This document shows positions 9,704 to 17,624 of a stretch of DNA of 64,000 nt, one piece after another; positions within the stretch are counted from its first letter, which is position 1, and the number at the start of each line of letters is the position of its first letter. A model generated the notes under the pieces. That model was not told the DNA's origin. It saw only the letters and a program-made list of their open reading frames with translations, and did no database searches. The DNA comes from UBA7359 sp038142205 (GTDB taxonomy: Bacteria; Pseudomonadota; Gammaproteobacteria; Eutrophobiales; Eutrophobiaceae), in NCBI GenBank assembly GCA_038142205.1, contig JAYQJO010000001.1, positions 930,001 through 994,000 on the forward strand. The letters are read 5' to 3'. Both the position numbers and the translations under genes were made by a program.

Positions 9704-10357
9704 ATGAAATTTTTTATTCTATTTATTACAGCTTTTTCTCTTTTGCTTAACGTGCAATTAACTTTTGCAATCGACAAAATAATTATCAACGGTTTATTTA
9801 AGAATAAAGCCATCGTTACAATAGATGGTAAGCAGCGCATATTAAAGAAAGGCAAAAAAAGTCCTGAAGGTGCTCTGCTCAATGAGTCAGACAGTAAACA
9901 AGCCATTATTGAAGTTAATGGTCAACAGAAAACTTATACATTAGGTTCGCATATTGGCGGTAATTTTAAACCTCCAACAGAAGGTAAAAAACTGATTCTC
10001 GCGCCTGACTCTGCAGGTATGTATAACGTTAGTGGCAGCATAAACGGCTCCCATGTCAGCTTTGTTGTTGATACTGGTGCAACACTGGTTTCCATGAACA
10101 GTAATATCGCAAAAAAACTGGGTATAGATTACAAGCTTACTGGCAAACAAGGACTGTCCTATACCGCCTCAGGCAAATCTAAGATATATATTGTTAATTT
10201 AAAAAAAGTAAAAATCGGAGATATCGAGCTTCATAACGTTGAAGGAGCCGTTCATGAAGGCGATTTTCCTGTAATCACTTTACTGGGCATGTCCTTTCTT
10301 GGGGAGCTTGATATGAAACGCGAAGGTCGTGTTATGGAGCTGCAAAAAAAGTATTAG
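9704..10357 (+). CDS. Retropepsin-like aspartic protease, TIGR02281 type
   Basis: The 217-residue protein has an N-terminal signal peptide (residues about 1-22, ending LTFA). A small N-terminal beta domain follows, then a retropepsin-like domain with the catalytic VVDTGATLVSM motif near residue 125 and the closing LLGMSFLG motif near residue 198. One such domain per chain means it should act as a dimer, probably in the periplasm or at the membrane. Substrate is unknown for this family. It sits between gluQ and the convergent cobalamin operon; its stop TAG abuts the opposing gene's stop with no gap. Confidence 0.82.
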   Translation: MKFFILFITAFSLLLNVQLTFAIDKIIINGLFKNKAIVTIDGKQRILKKGKKSPEGALLNESDSKQAIIEVNGQQKTYTLGSHIGGNFKPPTEGKKLILAPDSAGMYNVSGSINGSHVSFVVDTGATLVSMNSNIAKKLGIDYKLTGKQGLSYTASGKSKIYIVNLKKVKIGDIELHNVEGAVHEGDFPVITLLGMSFLGELDMKREGRVMELQKKY

Positions 10358-10918
10358 CTATACAGAACGTTTTAAACGTTCACTGTCCCAAAACACCTCT
10401 TTGCCCTCCTTGCCTTGGTTTAAAGTTCGAGCCAATACAAATAATAAGTCAGACAACCGGTTTATATAGCGCAATGATTCCGGGTTAACATATACTGTTC
10501 TACTCATAGCAACTAAATGTCGTTCTACTCGTCGGCAAACACTTCTGGCTAAATGACAAATTGATGCTGCCATGGAGCCACCCGGTAAAATAAATTCTTT
10601 CAATGCAGGTAAGTCTTCATTGTACGCATCAATAAGTTCTTCTAATCTTTCTATATAAGCAGGATCGATAACAGCATTACCCGGAATAGCTAATTCTCCT
10701 CCTATATCAAATAACCTATGCTGGATATTAAGCAAGTAACCAGAAATATCATCAGGTAAGCCACTGGCTATAAGTAGGCCCAATAAGCTATTCAATTCAT
10801 CGACACTGCCCATCGCTTCAACTCGAATACTGGATTTATCGACACGTTCTCCATTGCCTAGCCCGGTTGTGCCATCATCGCCAGTTTTTGTATAAATAGA
10901 ACTTAGTCTGTTACCCAT
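10358..10918 (-). CDS. ATP:cob(I)alamin adenosyltransferase, PduO type
   Basis: This enzyme transfers the adenosyl group of ATP to cob(I)alamin to make coenzyme B12. The 186-residue protein has the N-terminal ATP-binding signature YTKTGDDGTTGLGNGERV, the central SVDELNSLLG helix and the motif RSVCRRVERHLV, all typical of the PduO family. It is the last gene of the riboswitch-controlled cobalamin operon and starts directly after the stop of the BtuF-like gene. Methionine synthase uses methylcobalamin rather than adenosylcobalamin, so another B12 enzyme is probably encoded elsewhere. Confidence 0.93.
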   Translation of the reverse strand: MGNRLSSIYTKTGDDGTTGLGNGERVDKSSIRVEAMGSVDELNSLLGLLIASGLPDDISGYLLNIQHRLFDIGGELAIPGNAVIDPAYIERLEELIDAYNEDLPALKEFILPGGSMAASICHLARSVCRRVERHLVAMSRTVYVNPESLRYINRLSDLLFVLARTLNQGKEGKEVFWDSERLKRSV

Positions 10919-11845
10919 TTAATTAACCTTATAGTTTGTCGCTGCTATTAGTCCTTGCGGTAATTTATGAATGTCAGGATGCAGTGCATGCGCCATAATT
11001 TCCAGGCCATCGACTAGTCGTGGCCCAGGTCGACTAAAATAGGCATTACCATCAGTAACATAGACTTTGCCCTGCTTAACCGCTTTTAATCTTGACCATT
11101 CATCCTTTTTAACAAGCACAGGAATATCTTTAAGTGTTCTTTCCAAATCGTACCCACAACACGCAATAAATACGACATCAGGGTCAACATTAACAATATT
11201 TTGCCAGCTTATTGTTGTTGAAGGTCTATGTTTATTACTCAATAAACTTTCAGCGCCAGCATATTCTATTAATTCAGGCGTCCAGTGTCCGGCATTAAAT
11301 ATTGGATCAATCCACTCCAGAAACACCGTATTGAGCCTTGAATTAATCGGAATATTTTTTTCTGTAAGTTCGATTACTTTACTAACGCGATCTTTCAATT
11401 GTGTTACAGCATTGATTGCTTGAGTCTTAAAATTTGTTTCTTCACCGACTAACAGCATGGTATCAAACACATCTTCCAGAGTCATCGGCTCAAGATTAAT
11501 GATTTGCGCATTACCGGGAAGTTCACAAACAGCATCCAACACTTCATCTTCTGCTACTGCACACACCTCGCAAAGTGACTGGGTAATGATGAAATCAGGT
11601 TTTAATTCTTTTAAAACCGCCATATCAAGATGATAAATGGCTTTTTCAGTGCTTAATTGCTTACGAACAGCAACATCAATTTCAAAACTTGTCGCATCTT
11701 TAGGTATCAGGCTTTCGGTAACACTGGGCAATTCTTTTACAAATGATGGGTAGTCACATTCATGACTCACACCAACAAGATACTTTGCCAAGCCAACCTG
11801 GCAAATAATTTCAGTTGCACTTGGTAATAAGGAAACAATTCTCAT
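10919..11845 (-). CDS. BtuF-like cobalamin-binding protein without a signal peptide
   Basis: The 308-residue protein is of the periplasmic-binding fold used for cobalamin and siderophores. It begins directly with the first strand (MRIVSLLPSATEII, then LVGVSHECDYP) and has the DFIITQSLCEVCAV and DVVFIACCGYD regions of B12-binding homologues. The N-terminus shows no signal peptide or lipobox, and no BtuC or BtuD gene lies in the window. It may be cytoplasmic, or a BtuF whose start is mis-set; the Dph6-like gene ends only 5 bp upstream, leaving little room. Its position in the cobalamin-riboswitch operon supports a B12 ligand. Confidence 0.8.
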   Translation of the reverse strand: MRIVSLLPSATEIICQVGLAKYLVGVSHECDYPSFVKELPSVTESLIPKDATSFEIDVAVRKQLSTEKAIYHLDMAVLKELKPDFIITQSLCEVCAVAEDEVLDAVCELPGNAQIINLEPMTLEDVFDTMLLVGEETNFKTQAINAVTQLKDRVSKVIELTEKNIPINSRLNTVFLEWIDPIFNAGHWTPELIEYAGAESLLSNKHRPSTTISWQNIVNVDPDVVFIACCGYDLERTLKDIPVLVKKDEWSRLKAVKQGKVYVTDGNAYFSRPGPRLVDGLEIMAHALHPDIHKLPQGLIAATNYKVN

Positions 11846-11850
11846 GTTTT

Positions 11851-12519
11851 TTAATTGGCTAATGCTAAATCTGTGAAGAAAAATCCGTCTCTATTAACCG
11901 TCTCTCTAATCGACACAGAGATATCCGAGTTAAACATCGGCCCAGAATAAACAAAAGTATGAAACTCACCATTTTCTCCGCAAGGATCGATATCATCATC
12001 TAATAGAGATAAAAAATTATTATCGAATTTCTGTCCTGCAAACTTTTCTGAAAGCTGTTTCGGATCGACACAGGTCAAATAAGCAGATAACCCACTTGAG
12101 ATCATCTCATCTGCAAGGGTAGAAGTTGCTATTCCCCATATTGGAAATATCGGACTTAGCTTTGAATCTTTCATTAAATTAATTCGATATTGCCTGATGT
12201 CTTCAAGAAACAAATCGCCATAGGCGATATGTGTCACGTTGTGTTCGAGTCTTAGTTTGTCAAATGCCGTTTTTATTTCACGTTCATAATCTATATTTGA
12301 ACATGGCCACGGCAATGGCACTTTAAACAAGGGTAACCCCGCTGCTTTAGCTTGCGCATCTAACAGTTCTTCTCGAACAGCATGCATGGCGACACGGTTA
12401 AACTCAGAATTGACTGCTGTCAGTAAACCAATAATTTCAACGTCTTTTGATTGCTGCAATAGAAAAAGAGTCCAGGCAGAGTCTTTACCTGAACTCCAGG
12501 AAAGCACAACACGCTTCAT
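11851..12519 (-). CDS. Dph6-like PP-loop ATPase (adenine nucleotide alpha hydrolase family)
   Basis: The 222-residue protein starts with the PP-loop LSWSSGKDSAWTL, which binds ATP and makes an adenylated intermediate. It continues with the family features GDLFLEDIRQYR, FPIWG, and GENGEFHTFVYSGP. Homologues in eukaryotes and archaea are diphthine-ammonia ligases, which convert a carboxylate to an amide. Bacteria lack diphthamide, so its substrate here is unknown. It overlaps the DUF6580 gene by 4 bp and precedes the BtuF-like gene by 5 bp, inside a cobalamin operon. A role in amidating a corrinoid or related metabolite is an inference from context. Confidence 0.82.
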   Translation of the reverse strand: MKRVVLSWSSGKDSAWTLFLLQQSKDVEIIGLLTAVNSEFNRVAMHAVREELLDAQAKAAGLPLFKVPLPWPCSNIDYEREIKTAFDKLRLEHNVTHIAYGDLFLEDIRQYRINLMKDSKLSPIFPIWGIATSTLADEMISSGLSAYLTCVDPKQLSEKFAGQKFDNNFLSLLDDDIDPCGENGEFHTFVYSGPMFNSDISVSIRETVNRDGFFFTDLALAN

Positions 12520-13052
12520 GCGATAGTGGGATTACCTTGTTTACTAAACCAATATTTCATCCCTTCATACGAGCCAAATAAAACAGCAGAATAAAGCAGA
12601 TCACCCATAAGAGAGTTGCCGTAAAATGGAATAGCTCTAACGAAACACAATGCTAAGCCATCTAATGTTAATGGGTAATATAAACCTGTAGCCCATAAGG
12701 TGAAGTTGGATAATACAAACAAAATGGTTGCTGAACCTACTGCGGAGCCGACAACTCTGAGGACACTTCGTTTTTTGAATAAGATATAGCGACCTAATAC
12801 TGCGCTTAAAGCAAAGCTTACATAGACAGACAGCATAATGATGGGATTGTAAAAACCAATAAAGGCATCACTAATGAATAACACAGCAACAGGAATCAAC
12901 CATGCACGTTGATTCATAACATATGCGCCTGCAAAAAGCCCTAAAGCACCAACAGGCGTAAACCCCATAGGATGTGGCACGAGTCGAGATGCAACAACCA
13001 GGATTATCAATAAATAAAACAAGCCATGCTTTTCTGTCAAAAACTTATTCAT
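12516..13052 (-). CDS. DUF6580-type membrane protein, candidate cobalamin-related transporter
   Basis: The 178-residue protein is strongly hydrophobic with about five membrane segments. Its N-terminus has the pattern VASRLVPHPMGFTPVGALGL, which I recognise from DUF6580-type proteins encoded beside BtuB receptors. The size and topology resemble ECF-transporter substrate-binding (S) subunits. The gene lies between btuB and the Dph6-like gene, 40 bp after btuB and overlapping the next start by 4 bp. Since no BtuCD is visible, it may be the inner-membrane step for B12 or a precursor. The transport role is inferred from context. Confidence 0.7.
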   Translation of the reverse strand: MNKFLTEKHGLFYLLIILVVASRLVPHPMGFTPVGALGLFAGAYVMNQRAWLIPVAVLFISDAFIGFYNPIIMLSVYVSFALSAVLGRYILFKKRSVLRVVGSAVGSATILFVLSNFTLWATGLYYPLTLDGLALCFVRAIPFYGNSLMGDLLYSAVLFGSYEGMKYWFSKQGNPTIA

Positions 13053-13092
13053 TAGTATTCTCCAGCAACCTTATGTCTGTATATATTAATTA

Positions 13093-14991
13093 TTACGGAT
13101 TTAGCGTTAAATTGATACCGGCATAACCAGCAATGCCAGGAGATGTAAAGCCAAAGACTTCTTCGTAAGACTCATCTAACAAGTTCTCTATTCTTCCTGT
13201 AAGAGAAACATACTGATTAACCTTATAGCTACCTGAAAAATTAACTAGCGTATAGGAATCTAAGTCCGCTCTGAATGAAGGCGTTGGAAAAGGAGGGAAA
13301 ACATTATCTTGCTGCTCACCATTATAATTCATCCCCAGGTTAAAATTCGCCTTATCTTGCAGAAAAGCATAATTGATATTTACACTCCCAATATGTCGTG
13401 CACGCCTGACAAGTTCTAGCCTATTAACATCAATCGCACGAGTATAGGTATATGAACCGATAATATCTAAATTTTGAACGGGCGATAACGATAAAGCCGT
13501 TTCCAGACCATGAATTTTATTCGTTCCATTGCTATTTGATACAGTCTGGTTAGAGCCTGTGATTTGATTCGTAATCAGGTTTCTAAAATAAGTGATATCC
13601 ACATTAAGATTATCATTAAATAAATTCTGTTCAATCCCAGCGTCCCAGCCTCTAGAGCTTTCAGGTGTTAAATCAGGATTACCTGTAAATGTTGGAAAGT
13701 TACCAAATAATTCAGAAATAGTCGGATTCTTTACTCCGGTGCCATAAGAGATATGCAATCTCGAACCTGTTTCAGGAAGCTTGAATGCACCTGTTACACG
13801 ATAAGTCGTCGCATTATCAAAAAAATCATTATCGTCATGACGAATACCGGTGGACACAAACACCCGATCTAACAAACCAAGTCGATATTCACCAACATAG
13901 CTTTTACTTAAGAAACCTACCTTGTTTGACGCACCAATAAATGACCCCGTTGCGCTATCATCCTCGTATTCATACAAAAACGACATATCATGCTTTATCT
14001 TTAGATTTGAATACGTATCAAGACTTAAATCACTTTGAAAGGCATACTTTTGCTTGTCTCCATTTAAAAACGATGCACCAAATACAGTGGAGGAAAAGTT
14101 AGTCCTATTCTTCGTGTCTTCAAAAGAAAAATGATTAGTCCAACGGTTTTCAAATAATGAAATACTCGCTTTACCCTTTTGGTAAACCTGATCTATATCA
14201 GTTTGATTGTTTTCAGCATCGACAATAATTTCAGAAGTAAAAGGTTGCGGATCTGTTTGTGTTTCAGACTTGACCACTCGTCGTATATAGCTAAGTTCAA
14301 ACAACTTATGAGGTGTGATACCTAATTTTAAATCATAAGTTCGATTATGATGCCCGTCATCTTCATTGCCATCGCGTGCAATATTGATCCCATCCGTGCG
14401 CAAGATATCGGCATTAAGATTGATATTAAATAAAGCGTTGCCATAGGAACCGCCAAGAGAAGTTCTTTGTGTATCAAATGAGCCTCCCTGAAAGCCAGCT
14501 TTCAATTCAAGCGGGCCTTTACCTTCTTTAGTAATGATATTGATAACAGCGCCGATGGCATCACTACCCCATAATGCGCTTTGTGCACCGCGTAATATTT
14601 CTATTCGTTCAATATTGTCTGCTGTTAAAAATGCAAACTGAAACGATGAACCAAAAGAAGGATCATTAGCTTCAATACCATCAATTAAAACGAGCGTGTG
14701 ATTTGCTTCCGCTCCACGAGCCCTAATATCTGTTTGTGCTCCGAAAGTGCCACTACGATTTACTGCTAGACCGGGTACTTCTCTTAAAATATCAGGTAAA
14801 AACGTAACACCCCTCTTTTTAATTTCTTCAGAGGTAATTACTGTTACAGCTGAACCAATTGCTGTTTTGGAAATAGGTGATAATGATGCAGTAACAACAT
14901 ACTCGCCATTTTCTTCTATTGTATCTGCAAGTGAAAAATTTGATGTTGATAAGCCAATTAAAACAACGAGTGTCTGTAAACGAATAGACAT
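13093..14991 (-). CDS. btuB: TonB-dependent outer-membrane vitamin B12 receptor BtuB
   Basis: BtuB imports cobalamin across the outer membrane using TonB energy. From ATG 14991 the protein is about 632 residues: a signal peptide (MSIRLQTLVVLIGLSTSNFSLA), a TonB box region (EYVVTASLSP), a plug domain with EVPGLAVNRSG and RGAEANHTLVLIDGIEANDP, and a 22-strand barrel ending in a hydrophobic strand (YAGINLTLNP). I prefer 14991 to the upstream start at 15087 because GGGAG-like sequence precedes it and the signal peptide begins there. The transcript carries a cobalamin riboswitch 140 bases upstream, so expression should fall when B12 is plentiful. It heads the five-gene operon. Confidence 0.93.
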   Translation of the reverse strand: MSIRLQTLVVLIGLSTSNFSLADTIEENGEYVVTASLSPISKTAIGSAVTVITSEEIKKRGVTFLPDILREVPGLAVNRSGTFGAQTDIRARGAEANHTLVLIDGIEANDPSFGSSFQFAFLTADNIERIEILRGAQSALWGSDAIGAVINIITKEGKGPLELKAGFQGGSFDTQRTSLGGSYGNALFNINLNADILRTDGINIARDGNEDDGHHNRTYDLKLGITPHKLFELSYIRRVVKSETQTDPQPFTSEIIVDAENNQTDIDQVYQKGKASISLFENRWTNHFSFEDTKNRTNFSSTVFGASFLNGDKQKYAFQSDLSLDTYSNLKIKHDMSFLYEYEDDSATGSFIGASNKVGFLSKSYVGEYRLGLLDRVFVSTGIRHDDNDFFDNATTYRVTGAFKLPETGSRLHISYGTGVKNPTISELFGNFPTFTGNPDLTPESSRGWDAGIEQNLFNDNLNVDITYFRNLITNQITGSNQTVSNSNGTNKIHGLETALSLSPVQNLDIIGSYTYTRAIDVNRLELVRRARHIGSVNINYAFLQDKANFNLGMNYNGEQQDNVFPPFPTPSFRADLDSYTLVNFSGSYKVNQYVSLTGRIENLLDESYEEVFGFTSPGIAGYAGINLTLNP

Positions 14992-15130
14992 TAAAATATT
15001 TCTCCCAAGGTGCCCGCCGCACCGAATATATGATATAAAACTGGGGAAACAGGATGGCATCAGAACAGAAGCAAAAGAGTTTTGCATCTGTATAAAATAC
15101 CTTCACAGCCTCCCGCAGCGTGGTTTAATA

Positions 15131-15303
15131 AATATCAGGCCGGTCTCCGGGCTTATGAGGGATAAAAATATCGGTTTATTCGCCTTCCCATGTTTTGAAA
15201 TTCAACACAGTGGCGGATGAATAAACACAAACTCATTTACCGTTGCGGGGGCAGCGTCGGCTTTGCTAAAAATTAAAATTTAACGCACCGACTTCCCGTT
15301 TAA
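15131..15303 (-). promoter_or_regulatory. Cobalamin (B12) riboswitch upstream of btuB
   Basis: Read on the minus strand, the leader has the canonical elements in order: AACGGGAAGTCGGTG at the 5' side (15300 downward), GACGCTGCCCCCGCAACGGT, the B12-box core GCCACTG (15208-15214), GGGAAGGC, and AAGCCCGGAGACCGGCC near 15135-15155. A GC-rich segment (CTGCGGGAGGC) follows and may be part of the expression platform. Adenosylcobalamin binding would shut off btuB and the genes behind it. Confidence 0.96.
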
Positions 15304-15345
15304 CATAACTGCAAAGCAGTTAGCACCTAATACTTTCAATCGCGG

Positions 15346-15373
15346 AGAATACTGTCTATCCTATACATGTCAA
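15346..15373 (-). promoter_or_regulatory. Predicted promoter of the cobalamin operon
   Basis: On the minus strand TTGACA (15368-15373) is followed after 16 bp by TATTCT (15346-15351). Transcription would start near 15339, about 35 bases before the riboswitch core. A small hairpin (AACTGC-TTT-GCAGTT) lies between the start and the riboswitch. Confidence 0.55.
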
Positions 15374-15498
15374 ACTAAAAATTGACATAACTGCAAATTA
15401 AATAAAAAAATATAACGCATCCAAAATAGTTAATTAAGATAAAACCAGAATAATAAGAATAACTGTTCAATAAAACTCGTCTAAGGGAACCCCTGAAA

Positions 15499-17187
15499 AT
15501 GATTGAATTACTGTCTAAGAAACATATTGTTGCGAAAGAAGGTTTTAATCGTTGGCTTATCGCTCCCGCAGCATTAGGTATTCACTTATGCATAGGTTCT
15601 GTTTATGCCTGGAGTCTTTTCAACCCTTCCTTAATCAAACGCCTTGGAGTAGTAACAAGCGCCGCAGATGACTGGTCTTTAAAAAGCGTTGTCTGGATTT
15701 TTACTGTTGCAATTGTCTTTCTTGGTTTGTCTGCCGCTGTAGCCGGGAAATGGTTGGAAAAAGTTGGGCCACGAATGGTAGGCACAGTGGCTGCCTGTTG
15801 TTGGGGAGGCGGCTTTATAGTTGGTGGCTTTGGTATTCTTACAGGCCAATTATGGCTACTGTATCTTGGTTATGGTGTCATTGGTGGTTGCGGTCTCGGT
15901 CTCGGTTATGTTTCCCCTGTTAGCACATTAATACGCTGGTTCCCGGATCGACGTGGCATGGCAACAGGTATCGCTATAATGGGTTTTGGCGGCGGCGCCA
16001 TGATTGCAAAATTCATGATCGAACCTTTTATCAAATTATTTTATAAAGCACCTGATTATCTGGGTACGATTGATAGCGTTTCGTTAACAACAGATGAAAC
16101 AGGAAGGCGACTCGCAGAAATTGCCGGTAATTTACAGGAAGTGGTTATTGTCGGCGCTAACGATGTAGCCAATATGCTCGTTCCCGGGCCTGAAGGCGTT
16201 TACGTTGTTGGTACGGGTACAGTTGGTGTTGCTCAAGCGTTCTTCACATTAGGTGCAATTTACTTTGTCATTATGTTATGTTCCGCTTTTGGTTATAGTG
16301 TTCCTCGCGAAGGCTGGAAACCGCAAGGTTGGGAGCAACCATCAAAAGATAAACAACACGCTATGGTCTCGCAACATAGCGTTCATATTGATGAAGCACT
16401 AAAAACGCCACAGTTTTATCAGCTTTGGGTCGTTCTCTGTTTTAACGTAACAGCAGGGATTGGTGTATTAGCTGTTGCTAAGACGATGATTAATGAAATC
16501 TTTGGAAGTAGTCTGCCGGATATTGTTGACTTTGGCTTTGCCTCAACCTACGTTCTTATGATCAGTGTCTTTAATATGTGTGGTCGAATTGTCTGGGCCA
16601 GCGCATCTGATTATTTAGGCCGTCGCAATACCTATTGGATCTTTTTTACACTGGGCATTATTTTGTATTGCTCCATTCCTTATACAGCACAACAAGCCAG
16701 CATTAATCCTTCGGTAGTTTGGTTAGTTTATTTCTATGCTGCAACAATGATTATTTTTACAATGTATGGTGGTGGTTTCGCAACGATCCCCGCCTATCTA
16801 GCCGATATATTTGGTACTAAGTATGTAGGCGGTATTCATGGGCGTTTATTGACCGCTTGGGCCAGTGCCGGCGTGTTTGGCCCTTTAGCAATCACATCTT
16901 TAAGAGAAATCTCTGTAAAAAATGCGATCAATGATTTAGTAGAAAAAATTGATCCCGCTGTCTTCCAGACAAAATTTGGCGCTGGAATAGAACAATTGGA
17001 GCAGCTCGTTGCCGCCAAAACAGTCACCATCAGTAAACTAATGGAAATTGCACCAGCAGGCACGGTTGATCCGACATCCAGTTTATACAATACGACCATG
17101 TATTTGATGGCGGTATTGTTATTTGTAGCACTTATATCGAATGCATTAATGCGGCCTGTTAACCCTAAACATCACATGAAAGAATAA
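15499..17187 (+). CDS. OFA-family major facilitator transporter (oxalate/formate antiporter-like)
   Basis: The 562-residue protein has 12 predicted membrane segments and the family signatures GSVYAWSLFNPSL near the start, GYGVIGGCGLGLGYVSPVST, and RWFPDRRGMATGIAIMGFGG. Members exchange organic anions such as oxalate, formate or short monocarboxylates; the substrate cannot be told from sequence. It is about 130 residues longer than typical members because of two extra hydrophilic inserts (about residues 185-245 and 475-535). A small membrane protein follows 12 bp downstream and may be a partner subunit. It starts at ATG 15499 and is transcribed divergently from btuB. Confidence 0.83.
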   Translation: MIELLSKKHIVAKEGFNRWLIAPAALGIHLCIGSVYAWSLFNPSLIKRLGVVTSAADDWSLKSVVWIFTVAIVFLGLSAAVAGKWLEKVGPRMVGTVAACCWGGGFIVGGFGILTGQLWLLYLGYGVIGGCGLGLGYVSPVSTLIRWFPDRRGMATGIAIMGFGGGAMIAKFMIEPFIKLFYKAPDYLGTIDSVSLTTDETGRRLAEIAGNLQEVVIVGANDVANMLVPGPEGVYVVGTGTVGVAQAFFTLGAIYFVIMLCSAFGYSVPREGWKPQGWEQPSKDKQHAMVSQHSVHIDEALKTPQFYQLWVVLCFNVTAGIGVLAVAKTMINEIFGSSLPDIVDFGFASTYVLMISVFNMCGRIVWASASDYLGRRNTYWIFFTLGIILYCSIPYTAQQASINPSVVWLVYFYAATMIIFTMYGGGFATIPAYLADIFGTKYVGGIHGRLLTAWASAGVFGPLAITSLREISVKNAINDLVEKIDPAVFQTKFGAGIEQLEQLVAAKTVTISKLMEIAPAGTVDPTSSLYNTTMYLMAVLLFVALISNALMRPVNPKHHMKE

Positions 17188-17199
17188 CGGAGATTTACT

Positions 17200-17463
17200 A
17201 TGTCCCTATCTTTTAATAACGCGACTGAAGTTTTTATCTTTATTATTTTATGTTCGATTTATGTTTGTAGCATACTCTGGATTTATGGCGATTCAGCGAC
17301 GCGTGACATGGGTATTAAAGGCGCTATCTTGCCGCTTATTTTTGTTATAGCCGCTGCGCTGACCCTGACACAGAACATGAGTTGGACATTGATTGTATGG
17401 CCTATCGGTTATGCCCTCTGGTTTTTCCTGCGCCCTGCTAAATCCCACGTTATTACAGAATGA
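17200..17463 (+). CDS. Small membrane protein encoded with the OFA transporter
   Basis: The 87-residue protein has three hydrophobic segments (about residues 10-28, 40-57 and 60-77) separated by short loops, including GDSATRDMGIKGAILP, and a polar tail. The GDSATRD segment recalls short membrane proteins found beside solute transporters, but I do not recognise a named family. An AGATTTACT stretch and 12 bp separate it from the transporter stop, so the two are almost certainly cotranscribed. An accessory subunit is a reasonable guess, not shown. Confidence 0.7.
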   Translation: MSLSFNNATEVFIFIILCSIYVCSILWIYGDSATRDMGIKGAILPLIFVIAAALTLTQNMSWTLIVWPIGYALWFFLRPAKSHVITE

Positions 17464-17488
17464 ATTAATTCAACTTTCAGGCAATTGC

Positions 17489-17517
17489 TTGGAATAGCTC
17501 TATTCATCATCTATACT
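17489..17517 (+). promoter_or_regulatory. Predicted promoter of metH
   Basis: TTGGAA (17489-17494), a 17-bp spacer and TATACT (17512-17517). The predicted start near 17524 lies about 12 bases before the SAH riboswitch, a spacing that fits a riboswitch-led transcript. Confidence 0.5.
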
Positions 17518-17535
17518 ACGCGACTTTCAAATATG

Positions 17536-17602
17536 CTCTGAGGGGCGCTGCGACAACAATATTGTTGCCAGGCTCAGAGTCTTCATCAATAACCGCGCTC
17601 GC
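17536..17602 (+). promoter_or_regulatory. S-adenosylhomocysteine (SAH) riboswitch upstream of metH
   Basis: The element begins CTCTGAG-GGGCGCTGCGAC, has a variable hairpin (CAACAATATTGTTG), and returns with CCAGGCTCAGAG, so CTCTGAG pairs exactly with CTCAGAG. It ends with AACCGCGCTCGC, which pairs back to GGCGC as the pseudoknot. These are the conserved elements of the SAH riboswitch class. SAH binding normally turns expression on, so metH would rise when SAH accumulates and needs recycling. Confidence 0.95.
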
Positions 17603-17624
17603 TTAAAGATAGAAACTAAGCGAA

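Noticed and set aside
14747..15220. Plus-strand frame over the btuB start and riboswitch
   Set aside because: It overlaps the cobalamin riboswitch and the BtuB signal peptide, and has no homologous pattern.
15382..15416. TTGACA upstream of the OFA transporter as its promoter
   Set aside because: The next usable -10 (TATAAC) is 23 bp away, too far for sigma-70.
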